Virus record (IMG/VR): IMGVR_UViG_3300037137_000402
Location: 1 to 44,267 of that record
Source of the DNA: a virus
Strand: one strand, 5' to 3'
DNA length: 44,267 nucleotides
The position numbers were made by a program, and so were the translations under genes. Shown here one piece after another: positions 24,952-33,700 of the stretch. The notes beneath the pieces were generated by a model, which saw nothing but the letters and a program-made list of their open reading frames with translations, searched no databases and was not told where the DNA came from. Numbering within the stretch: position 1 is the stretch's first letter; every line of letters begins with the position of its first letter.

Positions 24952-25739
24952 TTGTTTCTGCCGTAATTCCCAGCTATAAAGACCCTAATGTAATACCGAC
25001 GATTAAGTCGCTTCTTGATAACTCCGAATTGGGCGATGAATTGGAAGTTATAGTGGTTTTAGATGGATTTGAACCAGACTTTGAGCTAGTAGATGACCCC
25101 AGAGTCAGATATATCAAACTGGGCAAGAACAGAGGGATGAGAGGGGCTATCAATGCGGGAGTGGGAATAGCACAAGGCAAGTTTATTCTTAGAAGCGACC
25201 AGCATTGTATGTTCGGTAAAGGTTATGACCGCATATTAAGTGAGACTTGCGAGCCGAATTGGATAGTTACTGCGACTAGATATGCTCTTGATACCGAGAA
25301 GTGGGAGAAAATGGACATTCCACCGATAAACTTCGAGAAACTTAAGATTCAAGGAGGGGTTAAGTTTTCGGGGCAGAAATGGCCAAGTAGGGATGAAGAA
25401 TTAAAGGATGTGCCGATAGCTGAAACAATGGCCATGCAGGGGAGTATGTGGTTCATGCCAAAGGAATGGTGGGATAAAGTAATAATTGAGTTACAAACCG
25501 AGGGATATGGGCCGATGTATCAAGATAGCCACGAAATGATATTCAAGACTTGGAAAGCAGAAGGAAAGATGATGCTTAATAAGAATACTTGGTTTGCACA
25601 TAGATTTAGGGATTTTGTTCAGTTCCGATCGGAAGGAACGAGAGAGAACCCATCTCTCAGGGCGGAGAGTGGGTTGTACTGTATTAAAGTGTGGGGAGAT
25701 TACTACAACAACGAGATTAGGCCAAAATGGCACGTATGA
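24948..25739 (+). CDS. GT2 glycosyltransferase with polypeptide GalNAc-transferase-like motifs
   Basis: The 263-residue protein has VSAVIPSYKD at the N-terminus, LEVIVVLDG, and RSDQHCMF (about residues 82-89), where the metal site is D-x-H as in polypeptide GalNAc-transferases (GT27) rather than D-x-D. Further on, MQGSMWFMPKEWWDKV, then SHEMIFKTWKAEG and WFAHRFRD match in order the late GT27 segments (acceptor loop, E-x-x-W-x-GG, H-x-FR). No lectin domain or signal peptide is present. It could add the first sugar to Ser or Thr in a protein. It is a paralog of the enzyme at 29700. Confidence 0.78.
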   Translation: MIVSAVIPSYKDPNVIPTIKSLLDNSELGDELEVIVVLDGFEPDFELVDDPRVRYIKLGKNRGMRGAINAGVGIAQGKFILRSDQHCMFGKGYDRILSETCEPNWIVTATRYALDTEKWEKMDIPPINFEKLKIQGGVKFSGQKWPSRDEELKDVPIAETMAMQGSMWFMPKEWWDKVIIELQTEGYGPMYQDSHEMIFKTWKAEGKMMLNKNTWFAHRFRDFVQFRSEGTRENPSLRAESGLYCIKVWGDYYNNEIRPKWHV

Positions 25740-26557
25740 AACAACTTTTAATTCACATAAGTCCAGCCAAGAAGTTTATAGGAGAGGATTCTCCCGCAGT
25801 TAAGATTCAGGTTGATAATTCACTAAGTCTGGGTTGGAAAAGAGAGGATATCATGTTAGTTACGAACTTCAGGTTCGAGTACAACGGGGTAAGGTCAATC
25901 TTTGTGGAGGATAGTTGTTTCTGCAATTTCTACCCTCCTGGTAGTAAATATAAAACAATAGTCAATCTATACGGACATGGGATATTCCAGAAGGATGAGG
26001 TTTACTGGCTACATGACATGGATTGCTTCCAAGCCGAACCCATAGACGAGAAGGAAGTGGTGTTTGATGGTGTAGACATGGCACTTACCGACTACGGATA
26101 CGAGGATAGGTGGAGCACGGGGAGTATTTGGTTCAAGAAGCCCGCTCAAGACATCTTTGAAGCGGCCAATTACGTTATGCACAAGTATAAGACAGGAGAT
26201 GAACAAGCGTTAATGGCCGTAACTAACCGAACTTCAGAGAAAGTTGCGACTAGATTTAAACTTTACTATAAGCCGGAGGATATTCCTGAAGTCAAAGACT
26301 TAGATACTAGGATTAGGAAGTTAAACAAATCCTACAACTTCTCTTTTGTTAAGTTACGCAAGTGTTATAAGGATTCAATTAAACCCCTTAAGGTTGTTCA
26401 CTTCCACTTGGGGGGAAATGCGTGGGCGAATAAGAAACTTCCTAAGTTTTTACTGGAAGGTAAACTAAGAACCTTTATGTATGGGGAGAATGAGTTGAAG
26501 AAAGTCCTAATGCCTAATCGTTTGATTAAGATATTTAGATATCACCGAATTGTATGA
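25736..26557 (+). CDS. Putative GT-A glycosyltransferase, 273 aa
   Basis: WLHDMDCFQ (about residues 90-98) looks like a metal-binding DxD after a strand, and the later VVHFHLGG (about 223-230) fits the metal-binding His region of GT8-like or capsular enzymes. The C-terminus is basic. Start 25736 is chosen because it overlaps the preceding TGA (ATGA); ATG at 25727 would add three residues. It belongs to the second glycan cassette with one-to-four-base overlaps on both sides. Confidence 0.65.
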   Translation: MKQLLIHISPAKKFIGEDSPAVKIQVDNSLSLGWKREDIMLVTNFRFEYNGVRSIFVEDSCFCNFYPPGSKYKTIVNLYGHGIFQKDEVYWLHDMDCFQAEPIDEKEVVFDGVDMALTDYGYEDRWSTGSIWFKKPAQDIFEAANYVMHKYKTGDEQALMAVTNRTSEKVATRFKLYYKPEDIPEVKDLDTRIRKLNKSYNFSFVKLRKCYKDSIKPLKVVHFHLGGNAWANKKLPKFLLEGKLRTFMYGENELKKVLMPNRLIKIFRYHRIV

Positions 26558-27189
26558 ACACTACCTGCATCTACTATACAGCCAACATGGAGAACGAGGT
26601 CTTTGAGAAGAAGATTAGAGATAATATCAAGAAGCAAGCTGGAGATATGCCTATTATCAGCGTATCCCGTAAGCCAATAAACTTCGGTAAGAATATATGT
26701 GTAGGAGAAACGCCTGTATGCTACTTTAACTCGTTTAGACAGCTTCTAATTGGACTACAAGAGGCCAAGACGGAGTTTTGTATTGCCACCGAGTCAGATT
26801 GCCTATATCCACCGGAATACTTTACTTTCACCCCACCCGAAAAGGATAGGGCATATAGATATACGAATGTTTATGTTCATTTTTCCGGCAGACCTAGTTT
26901 TTGGAAGAAGAAATACACGGAAGCGGCCCAGATGTGCGGTAGAGAGTATTGGATTGATAATATTAAGCGTGTAATCGGCCATAATTATATGTGGGATGAT
27001 GTTTCAAATGCCCGCACTCCTTTAATCTTTGATACCGAGGATAAATATTCGTGGACGGGCGAGAATCCGGTTCTTTACTTCAAGACCAGACGAGGAATAG
27101 GGTTCAAGACGGGCTTTGTTAGAGGTGCGGTTTCGGAAATACCTTATTGGGGAACGTATGAAAACATATATAATAAATATCTAAAATGA
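26554..27189 (+). CDS. Putative glycosyltransferase-like protein, 211 aa
   Basis: Begins TTCIYYTANMENEVFEKKI and includes LLIGLQEAKTEFCIATESDC (about residues 65-84), where E-S-D replaces the DxD. The same architecture (IYYT-N, QILMALEAATTDFVYFLEHD) occurs in the protein at 28308, so the two are paralogs. The fold is likely GT-A. Starts inside the previous stop (ATGA). Acceptor unknown. Confidence 0.6.
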   Translation: MNTTCIYYTANMENEVFEKKIRDNIKKQAGDMPIISVSRKPINFGKNICVGETPVCYFNSFRQLLIGLQEAKTEFCIATESDCLYPPEYFTFTPPEKDRAYRYTNVYVHFSGRPSFWKKKYTEAAQMCGREYWIDNIKRVIGHNYMWDDVSNARTPLIFDTEDKYSWTGENPVLYFKTRRGIGFKTGFVRGAVSEIPYWGTYENIYNKYLK

Positions 27190-27683
27190 AAGCACTAGAC
27201 GAAAACAAATCAATGGGAGTAGGAAGCCACATAGCAGTTCTTATTAAGATGTTCCAAATGACAGACGGCCCTATATTAGAATTGGGTGCTGGTACGTTTT
27301 CCACCCCCCTACTTCATTGGTTGTGCGTTGATAGCAAAAGGAAGTTGGTAACTTATGAGACCGATAAGGAGTATTTCGACAATGAAATAGCCCAATATCA
27401 GTCAGATTTCCATGATGTCCATTGGATTGACAGTTGTTTGAATGTTCCCAATACCGAACATTGGAGTGTGGTGTTTGTTGACCACCACCCAAACCTTGAA
27501 AGAAAAGAGAGTGCCAAAAGGTTCGCTGATGTGGTCGATTACATTATTCTCCACGACACGCTTCCTAGATGGGAACCGAAGTACCTTTATTCGGAAATAT
27601 TCCCTCTATTTAAGTACCGCAAGGACTTCGATCAATACTATCCACCAACGACAGTATTAAGTAACACCCATGAAATTAAATGA
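27186..27683 (+). CDS. SAM-dependent methyltransferase-like protein, 165 aa
   Basis: PILELGAGTFSTPLLHWL (about residues 27-44) is a clear SAM-binding motif I, followed by LVTYETDKEYF (second strand) and WSVVFVDHHPNLERK (about 90-104) with a conserved-looking HH. LHDTLPRWEPKYLY follows. It overlaps the next methyltransferase by 14 bases. The substrate is probably a sugar or small molecule in the surrounding cassette. Confidence 0.75.
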   Translation: MKALDENKSMGVGSHIAVLIKMFQMTDGPILELGAGTFSTPLLHWLCVDSKRKLVTYETDKEYFDNEIAQYQSDFHDVHWIDSCLNVPNTEHWSVVFVDHHPNLERKESAKRFADVVDYIILHDTLPRWEPKYLYSEIFPLFKYRKDFDQYYPPTTVLSNTHEIK

Positions 27684-28311
27684 AGGCCTTAAACATATTG
27701 GCAAACCGTATGAGATACCTAAATCTACACGGCTTGAATTTCCTAGCTTCTTCAAGGGATTGGGCTTCAAGAAAGGTGTAGAGATAGGTACTTATAAGGC
27801 CGACTATGCAATAGAGTTCGCCAAGGAAGGACTCGAAATTCATACCATTGACCCATGGATGATAACAAGGGACTACACGAACCCAAGAGGACAGGCAAGG
27901 TTAGACTTCCAGTATGAACATAGTCAAAGAATGTTGGCCCCCTACCCCAATGCTCACATTATCCGCAAGACCTCAATGGATGCGGTAGAAGACTTCCCAG
28001 ACGAGAGTTTGGACTTCATTTACATAGACGGAAACCATACATTCAAGTACATCGCAGAAGACTTATGGGAGTGGTCAAAAAAGGTCAGGCAAGGAGGAAT
28101 AGTTGCCGGACATGACTATTTACCTCCCACACCCAATAGATTTTTTAGTGTTTGCCACGTTAGACCCGTCTTAGATGCCTTTGTTGAGATTTACGGGATC
28201 AAGAACTACTGGGTTACAAGCGGATTAGGGAATAGAGACTTATGGAAGAGTTGGTTTTGGTTCAAGGATTACAAAAACTGGCCTTTTGTTAATAGAAATT
28301 ACATGAAATGA
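27670..28311 (+). CDS. Class I SAM-dependent methyltransferase (Methyltransf_24 type), 213 aa
   Basis: GVEIGTYKADYAIEFA (about residues 37-52), IHTIDPWM, SLDFIYIDGNHTFKYIAEDL (about 114-133) and VRQGGIVAGHDY (about 141-152) are the ordered motifs of the Methyltransf_24 family, often found near sugar or O-antigen genes. The start is inside the end of the previous gene. It would methylate a glycan or another small acceptor. Confidence 0.85.
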   Translation: MKLNEGLKHIGKPYEIPKSTRLEFPSFFKGLGFKKGVEIGTYKADYAIEFAKEGLEIHTIDPWMITRDYTNPRGQARLDFQYEHSQRMLAPYPNAHIIRKTSMDAVEDFPDESLDFIYIDGNHTFKYIAEDLWEWSKKVRQGGIVAGHDYLPPTPNRFFSVCHVRPVLDAFVEIYGIKNYWVTSGLGNRDLWKSWFWFKDYKNWPFVNRNYMK

Positions 28312-29036
28312 CATCATTTAGCGCTATATACTACACAGATAATTCGTTAGAAAGAAGCTTTCCCAATATCTTAAAGATATGTAGGGATAACCTAGCGAAG
28401 GTTTACGATGGAGAGCTTATTTGTTGCTCTCTTAGACCGACAGACTTCGGTACTAAGAATGTGGTTTTAGAGAATCATGTAAGAAGCTACCCCACAATGA
28501 CTAGGCAGATTTTAATGGCTCTTGAGGCGGCCACGACAGACTTTGTTTACTTCCTAGAGCACGATGTACTTTATTCTCCGACACACTTTAAGGCTAAACC
28601 CTCAAGAAGCGACCTCTATTGTTACAACGTAAATAACTGGCGTTGGCAGTGGCCGACACCGACGGCTATCAGTTATGATGGGTTAAATTCACTATCGGGT
28701 TTGTGTTGTAATCGTGAGACAGCAATTAAACATTATAAGTACCGGCTAGAAGTTATTGCCGAACAAGGACTTGACGACGGTAGGGGTAGAGAACCTAGAT
28801 GGGCGAGAAGATTTGGCTATGAGCCAGGGACTAAACCAATACGCAGAGGAGGACTAACAAATGAAGAGTTTGAGAGATGGAGATCGGAGGTTCCAAATAT
28901 AGACATACGCCATAGAGGTACATTCACCCGTTCTAAGATAACTCTTGAGGAGTTCACCCACGCCCCTACCAATTGGATTGAGATTCCCATAGAACACATC
29001 CCAGGTTGGGACTTGAAGGGAATTTTCGGCTTATGA
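28308..29036 (+). CDS. Putative glycosyltransferase-like protein, 242 aa
   Basis: Paralog of the protein at 26554: FSAIYYTDNSLERSF at the N-terminus and QILMALEAATTDFVYFLEHD (about residues 65-84). The extra C-terminal part is Arg/Glu-rich. The E-H-D triad stands where GT-A enzymes bind metal. It starts inside the preceding stop and its own stop overlaps the next start (ATGA). Confidence 0.6.
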   Translation: MTSFSAIYYTDNSLERSFPNILKICRDNLAKVYDGELICCSLRPTDFGTKNVVLENHVRSYPTMTRQILMALEAATTDFVYFLEHDVLYSPTHFKAKPSRSDLYCYNVNNWRWQWPTPTAISYDGLNSLSGLCCNRETAIKHYKYRLEVIAEQGLDDGRGREPRWARRFGYEPGTKPIRRGGLTNEEFERWRSEVPNIDIRHRGTFTRSKITLEEFTHAPTNWIEIPIEHIPGWDLKGIFGL

Positions 29037-29713
29037 TTTCAATATGTGTACCCACACGACAACGACCTGTCATATTTAAGCGATTTTCGGATTCTATATT
29101 CGACACGGCCTCCAATCCCGATAACATAGAGATTGTTTCCTACCACGATAACGATGATACCTCTCCTTACGAGTACAAAGGCAATCATATAAAGATATTT
29201 GCCGATAGATATAGAACCAAAATATCCGGCATGATTAACGATTGTGCCAAAGTGGCTAAGGGGCCTATCTATATGTATGCCAATGATGATTTGATTTGGT
29301 ACACAAAAGGGTGGGATGAGATAGTTCAGAAGACATTTGATGAGTCAGACGACAAAATCATATATGCTTTTCCTAACGATCAATGGTATAGATCGAGTTG
29401 GGCTCAATGTGGGTGGGTGCACAAGAATTGGATAGATGCGGTTGGGTATTTCATGCCCCCCTACTTCTCCTCGATGTATTGGGATGGTTGGATAAACGAC
29501 ATTGGCGAGCAAGTAAATAGAATGGTGTTTTTAAGAAAGGTGGTTGTAAAACATTTAGTAGTACAAGATGACAAAGTACATGAAGAGTATGTTGCGAAGT
29601 GTATTGAAGATAAGAATAAACAGTTACTTAACCTACCTGAGATGGTAGAAGAAAGACGAAATGATGCACAAAAGTTACAGGCATTTATAGATAATTTCCA
29701 TGCGACAACTTAG
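29033..29713 (+). CDS. GT2-like glycosyltransferase, 226 aa
   Basis: ISICVPTRQRPVIFKRFSDS at the N-terminus is the first strand-helix of a GT2 enzyme; YMYANDDLIW (about residues 83-92) holds the metal-binding acidic pair. The C-terminal 60 residues are a charged helix. The ATG overlapping the preceding stop is preferred over an in-frame ATG at 29006. The next gene begins 14 bases before its stop. Confidence 0.75.
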   Translation: MISICVPTRQRPVIFKRFSDSIFDTASNPDNIEIVSYHDNDDTSPYEYKGNHIKIFADRYRTKISGMINDCAKVAKGPIYMYANDDLIWYTKGWDEIVQKTFDESDDKIIYAFPNDQWYRSSWAQCGWVHKNWIDAVGYFMPPYFSSMYWDGWINDIGEQVNRMVFLRKVVVKHLVVQDDKVHEEYVAKCIEDKNKQLLNLPEMVEERRNDAQKLQAFIDNFHATT

Positions 29714-30650
29714 CATCATTGTGCCTGCCCGCAACGAGGAGTTCTTACGAGAAACCATACAGGATTTAATCAAAAACAAAAGAGCCGATACGGAAATTAT
29801 AGTAGGTTGTGATGGGAATTGGCCCGATCCCCCATTCGCAAGCCACCCAGACGTAAATATAGTCTATTATCCCCAATCCATAGGTCAAAGAGCCATAGCT
29901 AATAGGTGTGTAGATTTGTCCGACGCTAAGTTCATTATGAAAGTAGATGCACATTGTAGTTTCGATGAGGGGTTTGATGTAAAGATGATAGAAGCGTTTA
30001 AGGAAACCGGAGAAAATGTGGCGATGGTTCCGATCATGCGGAACTTGTGGGTATATGATTGGAAGTGTTATAAATGTGGGTTCAGAATCTACCAAGATAA
30101 GTCTAACATTTGTCCGAATGATGGCAGTTTGATGCGTAAGAAGATGTTGTGGCACGCCAAAGGAAGTCCCAATAGTACGGCTTATTGTTTCGACCCCGAA
30201 CCACACTTTCAATATCATTCAAGTCAAAAGGCCAAACAAGTAGGAGACATTGTAGAAACGATGAGCCTACAAGGATCGTGTTTTATGTGTACCCGTGAGA
30301 AGTATATTGAATTAAATATCTGCGATGAATTACTAGGCAGTTGGGGAAGTCAGGGAATAGAAGTGGCTTGTAAGTTTTGGTTATCAGGGGGTAGGGTACT
30401 TTGTAACCGTAAGACTTGGTACGCACATTGTTTCAGGACTAAAGAGAACTTCGGCTTTCCTTATGCAGTTTCCGGTAGGCAGGTTCACTATGCAAAGAAG
30501 AAAGTAAAGGAGTTATTCTTCAACCAGAAGTGGCCGAGACAAGTAAAACCTCTTAGTTGGCTTGTAGAGAAGTTTTGGCCAGTTGTAAATTGGAGTGATA
30601 AAGACCTCGCAGGCCTCAAGGCTCAAGAATCTTCTTTGAAAAGCCACTAA
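29700..30650 (+). CDS. GT2 glycosyltransferase with GalNAc-transferase-like motifs and a Cys-rich insert
   Basis: The 316-residue enzyme has LSIIVPARNEEFLRETIQDL, TEIIVGCDG and KVDAHCSFDEGF (about residues 81-92), which matches the FLDAHC-x metal motif of polypeptide GalNAc-transferases. Late segments LQGSCFMCTREKY, WGSQGIEVACKFWLSGG and WYAHCFRTKENFGFP line up with GT27 acceptor, E-x-x-x-W-x-GG and H-x-FR regions. Between them, residues about 121-145 hold C-x-x-C and CPNDG, a rubredoxin-like zinc site inserted in the catalytic domain. It is the last gene before the Ser/Pro-repeat fibre and a paralog of 24948. Confidence 0.8.
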   Translation: MRQLSIIVPARNEEFLRETIQDLIKNKRADTEIIVGCDGNWPDPPFASHPDVNIVYYPQSIGQRAIANRCVDLSDAKFIMKVDAHCSFDEGFDVKMIEAFKETGENVAMVPIMRNLWVYDWKCYKCGFRIYQDKSNICPNDGSLMRKKMLWHAKGSPNSTAYCFDPEPHFQYHSSQKAKQVGDIVETMSLQGSCFMCTREKYIELNICDELLGSWGSQGIEVACKFWLSGGRVLCNRKTWYAHCFRTKENFGFPYAVSGRQVHYAKKKVKELFFNQKWPRQVKPLSWLVEKFWPVVNWSDKDLAGLKAQESSLKSH

Positions 30651-30665
30651 CATAGCTTGTATGCT
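30636..30665 (+). promoter_or_regulatory. Late-type promoter (TTGAAAAGCC) for the repeat fibre, leaderless micro-ORF
   Basis: TTGAAA at 30636-30641, an 18-base spacer and TATGCT at 30660-30665, then six bases and the ATG of a 16-codon micro-ORF at 30672. The element overlaps the end of the preceding glycosyltransferase gene. Confidence 0.75.
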
Positions 30666-30671
30666 TTGAGT

Positions 30672-30722
30672 ATGACCCTTAATGATAGGTTTGGACAACT
30701 TAAAAAAGTCGGCCAAGAATAA
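30672..30722 (+). CDS. Leaderless 16-aa micro-ORF upstream of the fibre gene
   Basis: The frame MTLNDRFGQLKKVGQE starts exactly six bases after the -10 of a late promoter, the position occupied by the start codon in all sister promoters, and ends 24 bases before the fibre ATG. The fibre gene itself has an AGGAGG ribosome binding site at 30733-30738, between the two. It may be a leader peptide that brings ribosomes to the mRNA, or a remnant of a former first gene. Confidence 0.5.
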   Translation: MTLNDRFGQLKKVGQE

Positions 30723-30746
30723 CATGGACTATAGGAGGAAAATCTA

Positions 30747-33700
30747 ATGGCAATAGCATACGATTCAGCAGGAGCAGGTAACGGAACGGAAACAGATGCC
30801 GCTTCATTAGACCTAGTCTGTCCCGCAACAATAACTGCGGGGGATATTCTTATCGCCCACGTTATGCATACGGGGACGGGTACCGCCCCGACCACGCCAG
30901 GTGGGTGGACAGAATTATATGCAGCGGGAGCTATTGGTTCTACTGCGGCAACAGCTAGACATTGGGTATATGGGAAAATAGCAATAGGTGATGAAGATGG
31001 AACAACGGTTGGCTTTGGTACAAATGGTGGAACGAATGGCCGTGCAGGGCGAATTTACAGATTTACAGGCCGTGTTTCAGGAACGATTGCCCAATGTGTT
31101 CCTTCAGCTAGTTTTACATCTACAGCCCACGATACCGACCCACCAGGTCCGACAGTAACTACAACAAAGGCTGGTGCATTAGCTATAGCCTGTATGTGTC
31201 AGGACGACAATAATACCGAGGAAGCGATTGTAAACATGACTGGCGGTACTTGGGGTGGTCACATTGAATACTCAAACGCTACTTGGGGGCCGCAGGGAAT
31301 TGTAATGTACTTAAACACTTGTACTCCTACCGCCAACCCAGGAACGGTTACTGGTGGAGCTATGGTAGCCGCCAATGATGAGGCGGGAACGATTGGATTT
31401 GAGATACGAGATACTTCAATAACCGCCCCTACTACAGTTTTAGGAACTCCTGCAGATGATGCAACAATTTCAGATACTACCCCAGCCCTAACTTTTACAG
31501 GAACAGATGATAGTGCAGATGAAGTGGAATATGAGGTACAGGTGGATACGGTGAATACTTTTAATAGTCAAACAAATATCACCATAGATAGCTCTACCTC
31601 AACAAATTCAAGTCAAATTTTGGGTTATCAGACTACGGGTTCTGAGGTATTAGGACAATCATTTACTTCAAGTGGTGGAAAACTTAAAAGTGCTGGTTTT
31701 TATTTATCAAAAAATAATTCTCCAACTGGAAACGCTGTCGTAAGAATATATTCTCATTCGGGCACATATGGAACGAATAGTGTCGGTGTGGGTGGCACAG
31801 CTTCCGCTTTGGCGGTTTCTGATAATTACGATGTTTCAACCATTGGAGCCTCTCAGGGATTGATTGACTTTACTTTTTCTGGTGCTAACCAAATTAACTT
31901 ATCTCCATCTACATATTATGTCGTTAGTGTTGAGTATGTTGGAACGAGTTCTAATTATTTATTATGTTATCAACATACGACTGCCTCAACCCATAGCGGA
32001 AATTGTTCGTATAGACCATTTGTAACAGATACTATATTCTTTTCCCTAGCAAGTGATTTTGGATTTTATGTGAAATGCGATAAACCTTTAATTGACATCC
32101 TCTCCTCCACCGATGATGACGCTAACTGGACAGGTACAGGAGCACCTAATCCTTGGCCTTCAGGAAATGAAATAACCTATACAGTCCCAGCAGGAAGTGC
32201 TTTAACTGGTAGTGCCTCCCCTGGCACCACTTATTATTGGAGAGTAAGGGCCATAGACCCTCTAGGAAGTAATACTTGGGGAGCATGGAGTCCTGGGGAT
32301 TCTACTTTGGGATATGACCATTTTCATTTAACCACAGGGAGTTTTTCCCCTTCTGCTTCTCCTTCTGGAAGTCCCAGTTCTAGTCCCTCGATATCTCCGA
32401 GCCTATCACCTAGTAGAAGTCCTAGTGCGTCACCTTCAATATCCCCAACTCCTAGTTTATCACCATCTCTATCTCCATCCGCTAGTCCATCTACTTCTCC
32501 TTCTAAGAGTCCATCTATATCTCCCTCGGCAAGTCCTAGTGCATCTCCTTCATTGTCCCCATCCCGTAGCCCTAGTGCCTCTCCTAGTATATCTCCTACA
32601 CCTTCCATGTCTCCTTCTTTATCCCCGTCAGCTAGTCCCTCGGCAAGTCCTAGTATCTCACCCTCTGCAAGCCCGTCTGCTTCTCCGTCTGCGTCCCCAT
32701 CTATCTCACCTACACCCTCCATGTCTCCCTCGCTCTCGCCATCGGCCTCCCCATCAACCAGTCCTTCTATTAGTCCTAGCTTATCTCCATCGGTTTCACC
32801 TTCACGTTCGCCTTCCTTAAGTCCTTCGGTCTCACCATCTATTTCTCCTACACCTAGTTTATCCCCGTCATTGTCTCCGTCGGCCTCGCCGTCTGCTAGT
32901 CCGTCTATCAGTCCTAGTTTATCTCCATCGGTCTCTCCTTCTCGTTCTCCCTCCTTGAGTCCCTCCGCCTCACCCTCTATTTCTCCTACACCAAGTCAGT
33001 CACCTTCAATTAGCCCTTCGTTGTCGCCTAGTGCTTCTCCCAGTCTTAGTCCATCTATATCTCCTAGTCGTTCGCCTTCTCTAAGTCCATCATTATCCCC
33101 TTCTATTAGTCCATCACTATCACCCAGTATTTCGCCAACACCATCTAACTCACCTTCATTGTCTCCATCACTAAGCCCGTCGGCAAGTCCAAGTGTCAGT
33201 CCTAGCATATCGCCTTCATTGAGTCCTTCGTTATCCCCTAGTGCCTCGCCTTCTATCAGTCCTACTCCCTCCCAGTCGCCGTCATTATCACCTTCCGCTT
33301 CACCTAGTCTTTCTCCAAGTTTGTCGCCCTCACTTTCTCCATCCCTAAGTCCCTCAGTCAGTCCATCTATTAGCCCCACCCCATCTCAATCTCCATCCTT
33401 GTCACCAAGTGCTTCACCCTCTAGGTCTCCGTCCCTTAGTCCGTCATTATCGCCTTCTATAAGTCCCAGTGTATCTCCCTCAATCTCACCCACTCCATCA
33501 CAATCGCCCTCGCTATCTCCATCTACATCACCATCAGCTTCACCCTCTCTATCTCCCAGTGTCTCACCTTCTCGTAGTCCAAGTGTATCGCCGTCAATAT
33601 CTCCTACGCCTAGCCAATCTCCTTCATTGTCTCCCTCGGCAAGCCCTTCCGTAAGTCCGTCATTGTCGCCCAGCCTTTCACCAAGTCTTAGTCCATCAGT

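Noticed and set aside
29766-30218. 150-residue minus-strand open frame opposite the glycosyltransferase at 29700
   Set aside because: It is a shadow of a well-supported gene and has no recognisable motif or ribosome binding site.
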